Source: Tricholoma matsutake (lineage: Eukaryota; Basidiomycota; Agaricomycetes; Agaricales; Tricholomataceae). From it: 64,000 bases of DNA. A program made the position numbers and the translations under genes. This document shows positions 1 to 11,412 of this stretch, one piece after another (the first letter of the stretch is position 1; each line of letters opens with the position of its first letter). Location: NCBI GenBank assembly GCA_026075535.2, contig AP026541.1, positions 3,782,001 to 3,846,000 on the forward strand. The letters are read 5' to 3'. The notes beneath the pieces are model-generated. The model was not told the DNA's origin and did no database searches. It was given only the letters and a program-made list of their open reading frames with translations.

Positions 1-39
1 TTGAACATAACTTGAAGCTCGAAATTTACGTCGAACACC

Positions 40-1908
40 TCAGGACGGTTTATATGATGTGCCAACAACGGGGCATCCCAGTAAATCGGAAGCCATTTCG
101 AAAATTTTGTCATGTCCCTCTGCGTTGCCAATCAGTAGCTGCCAAGCACATAAACGGACCACCTACGGGTTTCGACGGCTACAGGACCCTATAGAATTAT
201 TATTAGTGCCAGTAGAGCATTCAATACGCGTGGAATTACTGACTAATTCTTCTAGACGATAACCGTGGCTTCTCAGGCTACGTAAGCAAGATCAATAGAA
301 TGATGAATATCAGAGCAAGAAAAGTTCATACTGTAGTCCCGGCATTTCACTGTAATACCCAACCAAGACAGAGAGCCAATCTCGAATATAACCGAGGCCT
401 GATGATTGTGCTCTATACCACGATGGGCGTTGCCAGCTACAAAGTCGAAGAGCTGCATTAGGGCTGTAAGTCAGCAAGAAAGAAAGACAAGTCGTACCTC
501 GTGGGATGTAAACGCGGGCAGGAACCATTAGCAGGTACCTTCGGTTCACTAATGTCGACCGATCGCATGGGTTGCCATCTAGGAAGGCACAACCAGCGTT
601 GTACAAATGCCAACGAATAGAAGGTTGTGTCCACGATCGCATGCATGTACCACGGCTGAGCAGGTTGCCTGTCGACGAAGTCCGGGCCAGTCAGGCTCGC
701 GCTTAAGCAGAAATATGAATACCAACACCATTGCAATCCTGACACGATCTTCCAAAAAACAGGTTGCTAGCCTCCTGGAAAAACCTCCGGTCAGGAATTT
801 TGGGAGAAAGCTCTTGCGCAGGCCCTGCAATGTATAATCCGCAATCTCTTTGTTTGATTGGGCAGGAAGCATGTGTGATTCTTCGTATGCCTAGGGAAAG
901 TTGCAGCCAAGAATAATCATTCAAGAAATGATACATACGGCGCTCCATGCTTTCATCTCCTCCAGTGAATCTGGGATATCCTGCATGCCCATTCGTCTGC
1001 CTATTTCGACCCAGAAAATATAGTATGCCTGAAAATGAACATGGAGTTGAATAATGGAGGCCAAATGAAAGCTTTCCAACTCACGTAACATTCCAAAGGT
1101 GAAAACTCTCGCCAGCCATACCGGCGTGCCCATCTCTGATGAGGAAAATGTGTTCAGATAAGCACATTGATAACAAGAGCACACCAACCGCAGGCTCAAG
1201 AGCAAATATAGAAAGTGAGTATATATAATCATCGTTACTCTATTCCACTCGGTTCAGCTGATGTTAGAAGGAGAAATGATGCTCCTACGATTTTATACCG
1301 TGAGTGCAACCAGTTCACTCTGGCCAACGCGACCATCGCTCGAGGGTCCGGCTTGGCGTCGGGAAACGACTTGTTAGGCGGCGGATCAAAAAATCCAGAC
1401 ACAGGGCAAGAAAACCAGGTGGCTGTAAACATTATAACATGCGCGAGAGAGGGCGAAAAGGTTTAACGTACAAATCAGAATTTCAGTCTAAAGGAGGGAT
1501 AGTATTAGATCCAGTCAGTTAAGGGAAAAGAGTAAACTCGCATCAGCATATCGTTTGGAGACGACCTTCGGGCCCTTTTCCTTTGAAGGGCGGAACCGCA
1601 TGGAAATGGACGGCTTTCGAAAGGAAGCGGATTGATATTAGATATGCGGAAAAATATGACTATGCACGTACAATTGCAGCGGCCTTGAATAAGGAAAATG
1701 CCAACGAGTATTTGACGAGTGAAGGCATATCATAGAGTGCCCCAACATGTAAGATTTGCTGTGCCTCTTCGGGAGTCAGCGTTTGGGTCTCGAATTGGCG
1801 GCGATACTTCTCGTGGACTGCGTTGTATCTGCGCCATCGAAGAGACTGGACTAGGCAGAGGTATCCGAGCACGACGACAGAGGCAATTGCGGTGAAGGTT
1901 AATTCCAT
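40..1908 (-). CDS. mpaB-like ER-bound oxygenase (DUF2236 type)
   Basis: Multi-exon minus-strand gene. The start is chosen at the Met of MELTFTAIAS (1906-1908). Exon 1 (1672-1908) is exactly 79 codons. It encodes an N-terminal hydrophobic helix, then RWRRYNAVHEKY and LTPEEAQQIL, and ends at donor GTACGT. Later exons give VSKRYADAS (near 1545-1570), ALARVNWLHSRYKI (1270-1340), FWVEIGRRMGM and IPDSLEEMKAWS (950-1020), MLPAQSNKEIADYT (about 830-870), RWLCLPRW, and a last exon ending DLLGCPVVG just before TGA at 40-42. These are the ordered landmarks of fungal mpaB / rubber-oxygenase-like proteins, heme-type oxygenases anchored in the ER and known from mycophenolic acid biosynthesis; the natural substrate here is unknown. 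About seven introns; all boundaries except exon 1 are approximate. No obligatory stop or frameshift was needed, so it is probably functional. Confidence 0.8.
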
Positions 1909-3562
1909 GGTACGGGTGTTGCTCTTGCTGGATTGCAAGATAATTGTGCGTCCTTTAAAGCAATTTGCGACAGGGGTACTTCCAAGGAACTCTCAGGGGC
2001 ACGGGAGCACCAAGTGAACGAAAGCGAGTCCAGGTGGTGAGATAACACATGCAGAACAAGCCGGAAGTTGATAGAAAATGTCATTATCACCATGGGAGGC
2101 ATGTCCAGAAAGATAAAACTAGTCCTGTAATGGGATGATTGAGTAGAGATAAATCTCCCAAGCAAATACCTCGTATGAGGCATGAATCAGCAGCATACCA
2201 AACTAGGGCGAAAAGATTATGAGGGGGGCATAATCCGTGTCCAGATAAAGAATTATTTTCCTGTCATAGAGAGACGACGGCTCCCAGTCAGGGTGAAAAC
2301 GTTGTTATCACTCCAAAAGGGACAAATGCGTGTCCACACTCGGAGTGAAATAAACTTCCTAACCACATACCTCGCTAGGACTACTCAAGGGTCAATGACC
2401 CTGGAGGGAGGCATAATCCGTGTCCAGAAAGAGAACTAAGCAAACAACCCGTGTTACAAGGACCAGGATTACCCAAGAGTATACATGACGCAACGGCGCA
2501 GGACGGTGGGAGCGGGATGATTAAATTGGATGATTCTCGCGTTGAGCCCCTGAGGTTCATCATCTGATCGGCGCTCAATCAGATATGCCGTAGTGGGGGG
2601 CAGAATTGTGACGCCATTTGAAATTGAAATCCATCAGAGCGCAGGCGCCATTCACGGTCGTGGCGCAACTGGTGTTTTTGTTATACACGTGTGTGAAGAC
2701 GCGTAAATGGAAGTAGGTAGCACTAGTTCAAGCTAACCGACGGTGACGTGTGGTTCAGCGACAGTTCTTGCAAATAAGCGATCGAGAACAACGCATAGGG
2801 GCTTGATTCGTTTGGACAATGGAAATAATCTGTAGTAGCGGCGTCCGACTCCTTCGCCATCAAGATATCAAAGCTTGATCAAAGCCAAGGCCTAAGGGGT
2901 ACTCGTCACTAGAATTTGTAAGGGTACTGTTGTGATTTCCAGATAAGACCATCTACCATTGTTTAATTATGTAATCATTGTATAAAATATTTCCCTCTAT
3001 GTATTACAGAAACTTGTGAGTCATGTGACCTGATGACTCAGCACCCAAATGTTGCACATAGTGTGGTTACTTCATTGTGCTTACAATGAAGAGCATAAAT
3101 CAATGATTACAAAACCCGGACCTTATAAGGTCGCATGAGGCCTCCGTCTGCCGAAGCTTTGCACCAGAATATTGCCTTACGTAAACACGTGCCCCCCGTA
3201 TTCGCAAGCCCACTAGATTCTTATCCTACTAGTCAATTACCTGCTTGTGCCTTGGTTGCATTCGCCCGCTTTTCAATGCCTTTCGATAGATATATTAATT
3301 ACCTCTTGCAAAGATTGGCATCAATTTATTGTGTAGACTTGGCAGGACATTTATTGGCTACAGAGAGCGGCGAAAGGGAGAATGAACTGGAATGAAGACA
3401 ACGCAGAAAAGTTGACGTGCAAGCAACGTCTTTCTGGAGACTATGTTGTGTATTACTGGGCATCATGCATACTTACAAGTCGCTTCGTGACAATAAATTC
3501 AATCAAGTTGGCTGTTGGAAGCAGGTACCGACATCGGTTCCACATTCTTTCTGGCTGCCACC
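1909..3562. promoter_or_regulatory. Divergent intergenic region between the oxygenase and phytase genes
   Basis: This stretch carries no convincing gene. It should contain the promoters of both flanking genes, which are transcribed away from it. The only clear internal structure is an 18-bp direct repeat described separately. The part from about 2930 to 3115 is AT-rich. The inferred phytase start at 3563 lies in the context GCCACCATG, a strong eukaryotic initiation context. Confidence 0.5.
2228..2428. repeat. 18-bp direct repeat in the divergent promoter
   Basis: The 18-mer GCATAATCCGTGTCCAGA occurs at 2228-2245 and again at 2411-2428, same orientation, start-to-start spacing 183 bp, each copy preceded by a G-rich GAGGG context. 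It may be a regulatory element or a small duplicated footprint; the sequence alone does not decide. Confidence 0.55.
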
Positions 3563-6167
3563 ATGTTCGAAAAGCAGGACGTCGAGGCTGGCGACCAATA
3601 TGCCTCTTATGAGGGCGCCGAGCACGAAAGAGAAACTTTGCTTCCCGCCACCTCATCCTCCAACAACACAGAACTCGACGTTCTGCCATCAAAGTCTTCA
3701 TCACGTCTACTACGAAGGCAGTATAGCATTCTCTATCTCATTATCTCCTTCTTCGCAGGATCAATTGCCTGCCTAACAGTACAGTTCTTATGTGGCTCCA
3801 CGTCAACGACGGGTACAGCTAACACGAATTCGAACAACGAAGACTTGTTTGCACCACCATACGTGGGTTCAACAGTTCACCACCCTTTTCCGCCCCCCTC
3901 TCCAACAAATGCCGTCCCCACCCTCTTTCCCACCGATGTAGGGTACGCAGGTGGAACTCCAACAGGAGCAGAGCCCGCAATCATCGCCACCGCACCGTCG
4001 TACCCCGTACATTCCGGCGCCCCCCAGCTCGTCGAGCCCGGTACGCTTGGGAAGCAGAAGAGTTCACCTGGTTTCGACATCTTTAGGAAGTGGGGCAATC
4101 TTTCTCCGTGGTATAGTGTCCCTCAGACTGCATTCGGGTTGGATTCAAGTCCGGAGACCCCTGAGACATGTCGCGTCACTGGTCTACACCTTCTACATAG
4201 GCACGGTGCCCGTTATCCCACTGCATGGGGTGTGTTTTTCGCTTCATGGGTTGTTTTTGACGTGCTAAGAGGAGGGTCTGGGTTTACAGCTTCATATGGA
4301 GGGCCTGCAAGGTTTGCTACGAAAATACACAAATCGCCTGAGAACTGGAACGCGATGGGTGATCTAACGTTCTTAAACGATTGGTATGTCGAGCCAGCTA
4401 TACAACCCCGCGCTTCTGATGCGTTATTAAGGACGTACAAGCTGGGAGAAGAACGTATGTTTAAATTTCATTCGTCAAAAGCGCTCATGACGTTCATTCT
4501 CAGTTCTGACCCCATTCGGACGGAAGCAACTATGTAAGAGTCTCGAATTACGATCATGTCACTCACAGATTCATTACGTTCTGTAGTCGATCTTGGTGTC
4601 TCCATGCGCCTCAAATATGGGTTCCTTTTGCAGGTACCCACTACTCGAATTCGCTCTTTTCCAGATCTTACTCCAATCGCAGAACTTTACTGAATCGAAT
4701 ACTATCCCCGTCTTCCGAACTGAGTCGCAGTGCGTTTCCCTTTGCTTCACACCACGAAGCGTCATACAAACATGCCTTTTTTCAGAGACCGTATGCTCGC
4801 ATCTGCCTTGAATTTTGCAATCGGATTCTTCGGCTATCCCTTCGAGGGTCAATACCAGCAAAGTATCACTATCGAAGAAGACAATGTATGCTCCTTCCAT
4901 GGCCGCCATTGATAGTCACTGACATTCGCTCTCTGTATAGTTTAACAACACCCTTGCGCCCTACAAAACGTAAGCCTATATCCCTCCCCGAAGAACCTCG
5001 TCTGACTTTGTTTTCCCTTTCTTGCAGATGCCCGAACCACAACACGAGGAGCAAGGGCGACCGTGGGACGTGGTACGTCAGGAAGTGGGCGAATATTTAC
5101 TTGCAGGGTGCTGTTAAGCGCCTGAAGCCGAACATGCCGGGATTCGACCTTGTAATTGAGGATGTCTATGCGATGCAGCAACTATGCGCCTACGAGGTAC
5201 ATTATTCTGTTAAGTCCGTCTGTTCTATGTGTAGCTGATTGAGATGTGTACAGACTGTCGCGTTGGGATATTCCAAGTTCTGTCAGCTGTTTACAGAGAA
5301 GGAATGGGATGGGTTTGATTATGCGTGAGTGGCCTACCTAGGGTTTCAGCTTATCCTGGAATGCTCAATGAATCATCATCTTCTAGTCTCGACCTCCAGT
5401 TCTGGTGAGTGGCTGCTATGGCATGGTATGATGAGCCTGCTTTGACGTCGGGAAGGTATGGCTCTGCGTTCGGCGACCCGGTTGCACGTGTCCAAGGCGT
5501 TGGGTGGATCAAAGAGCTCGTCGCTCGATTGACACATACACCTATCAAGGAGCATAATTCGTCTACCAACTCCACGCTCGACGACAACCCGGTCACGTTC
5601 CCCCTCAACCAGAGTCTCTATGTCGACGCTACTCACGAAGTCATTGTACTCAACAGCAAGTTCATTATGTTACAATCCGCAAAACATACATGCTGATGGA
5701 TGAAAATAACTAGTCATTACTGCTCTGAACCTGACTAACTTTGCCGCTACCGGCCCACTACCATACGATCACATCCCAGCTAACCAGTCTTTCAAAGTCT
5801 CACAGCTCGCGCCGTTCTCCACTAACCTCCAGTTCCAACGTACGTCGTCCTAACCCCAGTCATTTTATTCCCCCAACATCAATTAACAAACACTACTTGA
5901 ACAGTTCTCCAATGCGCGTCCGTTCCAGGCGAGCAGATCCGGATCATCATCAACGATGGGGTGACCCCGCTCACAGGCATCAAGGGATGCCCGACGCAGC
6001 CCGACGGGATGTGCCCCGTTGATACGTTCGTCGCTGCGCAGAAGGAGATCATCGAAGAAGTGGATTGGATGTGGGACTGTTACGGGAATTGGACGGTCCC
6101 TGAAGGGGATGCTTGGAATACGACTACTGGGTCGCCACCGCCGCGGCCGCAGCGTGCTAGCGAGTAA
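3563..6167 (+). CDS. Membrane-anchored histidine acid phosphatase (phytase-like)
   Basis: I could resolve 13 exons: 3563-4229, 4290-4454, 4504-4533, 4587-4633, 4683-4729, 4786-4885, 4941-4969, 5028-5196, 5254-5324, 5387-5404, 5456-5655, 5714-5839, 5905-6167. They sum to 1932 nt, an open frame of 643 residues plus TAA. The protein starts MFEKQDVEAGDQY, has one hydrophobic helix (about residues 57-77, YSILYLIISFFAG...) and a Pro/Thr/Ser-rich stalk, so it is probably a type II membrane protein with the enzyme outside. The catalytic motif RHGARYPT lies at about 4203-4226; the later DATHEV segment supplies the HD/HE-type second motif, and PVFRTESQ and FNNTLAPY are family landmarks. Such enzymes release phosphate from phytate or other phosphomonoesters; the exact substrate is inferred. 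One exon is only 18 nt and one intron is GC-AG (5656-5713). Confidence 0.92.
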
Positions 6168-6250
6168 AACGAAATTCACGGGGCTCTAGGTATCTCTTGG
6201 TCACGTTGGTTCTTGCACACGATATATTTGAGTTGTGGATCTCAATGTTA

Positions 6251-6748
6251 CACAACAATAGAACAAGGTTTTGACACAGGTTAAAATGATGAGAAAATGA
6301 TGTCAAAATGATCCTTTTTATCAATATGAAGTCCAGTATAAAATAAAGAAAAAAAGAGTACTTTTAAGTCAGAGGAAAAGATTCTTTTTCTCCAGGTGAA
6401 AACATGGTCAAAAGGCATCTAAAATGTGTCTGAAATGATGCTGAAATGATGAAGAAATGATTCATTTTTACTAGCTTTCACTAACTTTTTCTCCAGGAAA
6501 AAATGTGGAGGAAAGAAGTACAAATATAGTGAAAATGAATTATTTCTTCATCATTTCAGCATCATTTCAGACATATTTTAGATGTCTTTTGACTATGTTT
6601 TCACTGGAGAAAAACATTCTTTTCCTCTGACTTAAAAGTATTCTTTTTTTCCTTATTTTATACTAGACTTCACATTGATAAAAAGGATCATTTTGACATC
6701 ATTTTCTCATCATTTTACCTGTGTTAAAACCTTGTTCTGTCTGTTGTG
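6251..6748. mobile_element. Hairpin MITE with TTA target duplication
   Basis: A 498-bp element whose two halves are inverted copies over about 230 bp each: the left arm starts CACAACAATAGAACAAGG and the right arm ends in its near-exact reverse complement. The centre is near 6500. It is flanked by TTA at 6248-6250 and 6749-6751. A 3-bp TTA/TAA target is typical of PIF/Harbinger elements, so this is probably a foldback derivative of that group. No ORF. It lies 84 bp after the phytase stop, so it may affect the 3' end of that transcript. Confidence 0.85.
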
Positions 6749-6751
6749 TTA

Positions 6752-7965
6752 TAAGTGTCCCTTTGCTCAATCGCAGTCTATGTAGAAAAGAAATGCAGCA
6801 AGTAAGGCTCTTCATTATAATAGATAGTATGGTGCACAACACCTAGTCACTGTTAGGGTGACACCCACTATCTGCTAGCTAAGACTGTGCGGGTTCTCTC
6901 TACAAGAAGGGGGTGGGATCTGCGCATGTGATGGGGGAATTGATGGTTTTGATGTGAGGGGTTATTTATAGATGAGTTTGTTGAGATAGGCCATTCACAC
7001 CACAAGCGTAGGTGGAATACCTAAGAGAACACAACTGTGGTCCCCTAGGTGTATATTTAGGGTTCATATACTATGTTGCATATATTGTACATTGTTGTTA
7101 CCAATGCATGCATACAGGCGCATACATAGTGATGTGTGCAAGATAAAATTCTCATGCTATCAAAGTGTAGCATCATTTGGCGTCATGTAGCGTAATTCGA
7201 CATAATAAAATAAAATGAAAATTTATTAGGTAACGGGGCTATTTCCTATCATAGGTGAGCAAAACCCTTATTTTTCTTATCCATCTGTTAGAAATGCTCC
7301 TTTTACTAAAGGTTTAAATCTACCAGAGCATTCGTTGAAATTCTCAAAATTGGTGTGAGTTTTTTTCTTTGGTCAACATATGGTTGACCACATTATCATA
7401 TACCAAGTCCTTTTTATCAAGGGGGTGGCAAACAGGAATCCCAAACCAGATGTAGGTCCTGCTGGAGGCTGAATTTTTTTTTGACCATTGGTGAAAATGA
7501 TGCCAATAGGTGTGGCTGAGTGCTATAATAGCTATTTTGTCATGCTCGGGTCCTGGAATGACCTAAGTAACATATTGCACACATATTGTCATATACTATC
7601 TATTTCTACTCCACCAAGGGGATGTCAGGACAATGCAACTAGGTGTAACAATTTTGCTAACCTGCACCCATTCCTGCCACAGGTATGGTGGTGTGGGTTA
7701 CAAGTTTGCCCAGCAGTTTGTCCCTGAGCACTGTCATCTCTCATCCCTGTCTCATCCCATTTTTTGTTGTCCTTCCTGTCTCCATTGTTCATGTTGCCTG
7801 CTGTTGCCTGCTGTCTGTTGTGTTCCCTGTCACTCCTATCATTCATTGTCACCTGCTGTGGTTTGCTGTCCCTGTCACATTGCATCCTCCATTGTTAAGA
7901 TGGATAGTGGTTGATGTCAGGTTGATGTTCAGAACTAAAACTATTACTTAAGTAATATTTTATTA
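6752..7965. other. Stretch without a recognisable gene
   Basis: AT-rich sequence with a few short ORFs, none with a recognisable motif. CG dinucleotides become scarce here compared with the two genes to the left, marking the passage from host genes into decayed repeat DNA. Confidence 0.4.
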
Positions 7966-9095
7966 ACCAATCTGTTGAGTTACTTCACATGGTTTAGGCA
8001 GAGTTTTGTTGTTTAGCAGGAGACACCACTGCTCCTAGTGATGTGCAGGGCCCAGCTCAGTTTGAGCAGGCTCAGGCTTCTAATAGTCCTATATATCATG
8101 AGCTGGGCCCCAGGAGCAGGCTCAGGCTTGGCTCAGGCTCAGGCCATGGCTTGAGTAGGAAATCTGAAAATCTCATAGAGGATATAAATATAATGTTAAA
8201 AATACCCCAAAAAGATGTTAGAACCAATTTGGACAGACTTACCAGTTGGTCTTTAGTACATGAGCAATCATCGGTGTACAGCATATGTATGTATAGGGTC
8301 ATATGGAGTGGACATGAGGTTGCAGAGTTCAACATTGTCCAGAACTTGCCAACATTGATCAATGACTTGGACATGTTGTCTGCTCAGCAATGTAGTTGCA
8401 ACGTGGGTTCTTCTTTTTACTTCTGGTATTGATATTTTTTTCTTTCTTACCTTAGATCATGGCCTTCAACATACCCCAACAACAAAAGTTTCTTGAACTC
8501 AATCATGAGGGCCCAGGTTTGATGAGCTCAAATTGTATACACAGTTTTTCTGGTATGATTCATCTGATATGTGGGAGATCTGCCTGGCAGAATAGCCACA
8601 AGGTATGTATTCACCAAATACAAATACATTCCTTTGGACTAACCTCATTGATCAAGCCAACACCCTCCTTTACAAGCTTGAATTTGGACATCACTCACCC
8701 TTGGTGCAATCATCCACACCCACTTATCCCAGTTCTCCTGCTCCTACATCATCTGTGCAGCTCCTGGTAAGCCAGACATTAAGCATTTGCTTGCTGCTGT
8801 GCCCCAGGAGCTTCCAATTTGTGAGATGAGGAGTTGAGAAGTACACTATGCAGTGTTGGTGAAGCACAGCCAAGCCAGGGGCTCGAGGGCTCAGCTCAGG
8901 CTTCAGAACATTGAGCCAAGTCCTAGGCCCTACCAAGCCTCCTCTAAGGCTTGGCTCAGCTCAGGCTTCCAGGGCTTGGCAGCTGTGGCTTGAGGGCTTT
9001 GGGCTGGGCCTTGTACATCACTGACTGCTCCTTTTGGCACTGATGGTGGGGCTCAAAAATACACATTGTTTTTCTCATGGTGTGCCTACATATTT
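7966..9095 (+). repeat. Dispersed repeat, copy A (split by an hAT-like element)
   Basis: 7966-8035 (containing TTACTTCACATGGTTTAGGC) plus 9032-9095 (TGATGGTGGGGCTCAAAAAT) are together a diverged copy of 9306-9441. The hAT-like element at 8036-9023 interrupts it. The parent family is not identified. Confidence 0.75.
8036..9023. mobile_element. Non-autonomous hAT-like element, 988 bp
   Basis: Terminal inverted repeats: left TAGTGATGTGCAGGGCCCAG, right (reverse complement) CAGTGATGTACAAGGCCCAG. Perfect 8-bp target duplication ACTGCTCC at 8028-8035 and 9024-9031. The TAGTGATG start and 8-bp duplication are hAT hallmarks. Subterminal regions are packed with GCTCAGGCTTGG-like repeats in both orientations, as expected for transposase binding sites. 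No transposase-like ORF was recognised inside, so it needs a helper. Confidence 0.88.
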
Positions 9096-9305
9096 AATGA
9101 GGGGGAGGTGGGAGGGTGATAAATAGAACTACAGTCAGGAAATACTATGAGCTTTGAGTGAGAAGTAAGAGGAAGAGATGAACTGAGAAAAGGTCTCATA
9201 TTTGAAATCATTCTTGTAGTCATGATGGAACCATGGAATGGCTTACAAAGCTATTCATTGTTTTCAGTATTGGCCTCTATGTATTGACCTAGTGTAAATA
9301 AACAT

Positions 9306-9441
9306 TGACCAATCCACTGTCAAGTTACTTCACATGGTTTAGGCAGAATTTTGTTGTTTAGCAGGAGAGCACCACACCACTGCTCCTTTTGTTGCTGATG
9401 GTGGGGCTCAAAAATATGCATTGTTTTTCTCACAGCATGCC
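9306..9441 (+). repeat. Dispersed repeat, copy B (uninterrupted)
   Basis: This is the second copy of the unit split at 8036. It runs through CCACTGCTCCTTTTGTTGCTG without interruption, so it shows what the target of the 988-bp hAT-like element looked like before insertion. Confidence 0.75.
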
Positions 9442-9730
9442 TATAAGACCTATCAGAATGAAAGATGAGTGAAAAAATGTGAGGAGCAAGGAAAAGGATG
9501 TAAAGTGGAGAGACCACTGTGGGTGGAAAGGGACAGCTCACCAAGATTGTGGGTAAGTGGGTGTGTACATGCCAAGTGAAATCTGCTTATGTGAGGTGGT
9601 ATGAGCAATCTTCTGCACTTGAAAAAGTGCCAGAAGAGCATCACTGTATGCTGTTGTAAGGCATGATCACCCCAGTGTATGTGGGCAAAACACCAATGTG
9701 ACAAAAGTGGCCAAGGGCATGGCAAGTGGC

Positions 9731-11412
9731 CAGCAATCATAGCATGCACCAAAAGTGGGTGTTTATGGATGTAAATGTGGAAAGAGGCTGAAGCCCAATG
9801 TCCAATAGTTTGGATGAGGTGAGGGGGAACACCATTGAGTGCTAGAGACATTGCACCTCCAGCATGCATAGACTGTCCAGCAATGTCAAGTGGAAAAAAG
9901 GTTCAGATTCAGCAAATAAAGAAGTTGCATGTGGGAATGCAGGCATCACCTGTGAGCCACATAGGTGAAGAGATGGGGAAGAGGCTGTCCTGCAATGTGA
10001 TATATTTTGTCATGTGAGTCACAGGGTTGCAAGGCAGATCATTTGATGGAAGCAAAATTGCATTGACCTTAAAGAAACTAGTGTTCAAAAGTTCAGTCCA
10101 GTCCGGTTTTTTGACTTCCAAATGGGGCAGCTGAAACTGCAACCGGTCCAGGACTGACCCAGATATTGGGGGGACTGAACCAGACCACCTAGAACTGGTC
10201 TTTTTTGGTTAATGGACCAGAAAAAGACTGGTTTGGACCAGTTTCTTGATATAAAATTTGTCATGCTAATATAAGCCATCTGTATCTCACCAATCATTAC
10301 TCGGAACCTTGAAAGAATAATCTAACATGATAGAGCTTGTAAATACCCAGCTTTTGATCCAATTTTTAAGAGATTTAATGGAGATTTGATGTAACTATGA
10401 CTGAAACTGAATTACATCTGCTAAAGATGCAGGCAAAATGTAATGTGACAACCATAGATTATGTGATGCATATCTTACATTGATGGATGGTGAGCATATT
10501 TACCTACATAAAATCTCCATATCCAAAGATATAATGAAGCAAAATGATCAAAATATGAGTGAGTTAGGATTAAAATGATTCTGATACAAGTTGAATGAAA
10601 AAAATGCTTGTATCAAAATGAATTTAGTCATATCTTTCTCAATTCTTGACTGTTTTTGATGAACTAAAGGTCAAATCAAAGGTAATAATCATGGTTACAT
10701 GGTGATGTAATGCACGTGACGTCTAACTGGTTGCAACAGGTTTAAACCAGTCTTTTTGTGGTCCTACATTATTTTTCAAAATGAAAGACCTGCAACTGGA
10801 CTGCAAAAGACCAGTCCATAAATAGACTGCTGGTCTGGTCCTAATTGGTCCAGTTCAGTCCAGTTTCAGTCTTTTTTACAGTCCTATACACCAGACCTTC
10901 AAACACTAAAAGAAACAGTTGGCTTTGTGGGAGGGCAGGATAAATTTGAGTTGTTGTGGCATGAACCAAAGTGAATGTCTCAAGGTCAGTTTTCAAGAAT
11001 CTCAGAATGTGACACTATTTGGAAATGTGAGTTTGCCCAGGTGCAGCAGCGCAAAGAAGCCAACTGTCATCTGAGCCATAAATAAGACATTGTCATGGTT
11101 GTTTGAGTTTGCAAATGTGTCACAAACACGATTCAAGTCATCAATAGAAAGTGGTTGTTTATGCTTTATTGGTGTGCCTTGCATTCACATGCATCCACTC
11201 AGGGTGTCTTTAAGCAAGTGGGACTTGCATGCCTGACATACTTAAGAAAAGAAGCTTTCAAGTTGTTGACAAATGCCAGATAAGTAGTTTTTACAGAGCA
11301 GGGATTAATATGATGACACATGTAACAAAGAGGCTGAGGGTGTCACTGGTAGGTTCAACAGGTAAATGATGGAGCTGAATAAAAGCAAGATAAGAGTTGA
11401 GTGCAGAGCTGT
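9731..11412 (-). pseudogene. Tyrosine-recombinase (Crypton/DIRS-like) pseudogene
   Basis: Minus-strand recombinase of a kind common in Agaricomycete genomes, in two pieces. The N-terminal part (about 11412-10917) shows KNYLSGICQQLESFF, PLSIDDLNRVCDT and MTVGFFALLHLGKL, then ILPSHKANCFF. The C-terminal part (10078-9731) continues KVNAILL, LQDSLFPISSPMWL, MHAGGAMSLALNGVPP, LIQTIGHWAS and FHIYIHKHP. The Tyr of the last motif is the expected nucleophile (about 9771-9773). The gap is exactly the 830-bp hAT-like element. The catalytic Arg positions expected in LLRLGEL and in HSxRAGG read as His here, and other stops and shifts occur, so the gene is dead. Its upstream end meets a copia LTR. The subfamily is uncertain. 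Confidence 0.75.
10079..10908. mobile_element. Non-autonomous hAT-like element, 830 bp (family 2)
   Basis: Ends TAGTGTTCAAAAG (left) and TAGTGTTTGAAGG (right, reverse complement), with a perfect 8-bp target duplication AAAGAAAC at 10071-10078 and 10909-10916. Both subterminal regions are rich in GGACCAGT/ACTGGTCC motifs. A related copy is at 34468-38777. No coding capacity. It inserted into the tyrosine-recombinase ORF between the codons for CFF and KVN. Confidence 0.9.

Noticed and set aside
2930..3115. Small solo LTR (TGTTGTGATT...GATTACA)
   Set aside because: No target duplication, no matching inverted end and no second copy in the window.
3135..3612. Short ORFs just upstream of the phytase start as an extra upstream exon
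   Set aside because: The start at 3563 has a strong initiation context and gives a complete protein with a membrane anchor; upstream ORFs lack motifs and do not splice in frame in any obvious way.
8043..8829. ORFs inside the 988-bp hAT-like element as a transposase
   Set aside because: They are short, in several frames, partly made of subterminal repeats, and show no hAT dimerisation (hATC) or BED finger motif.
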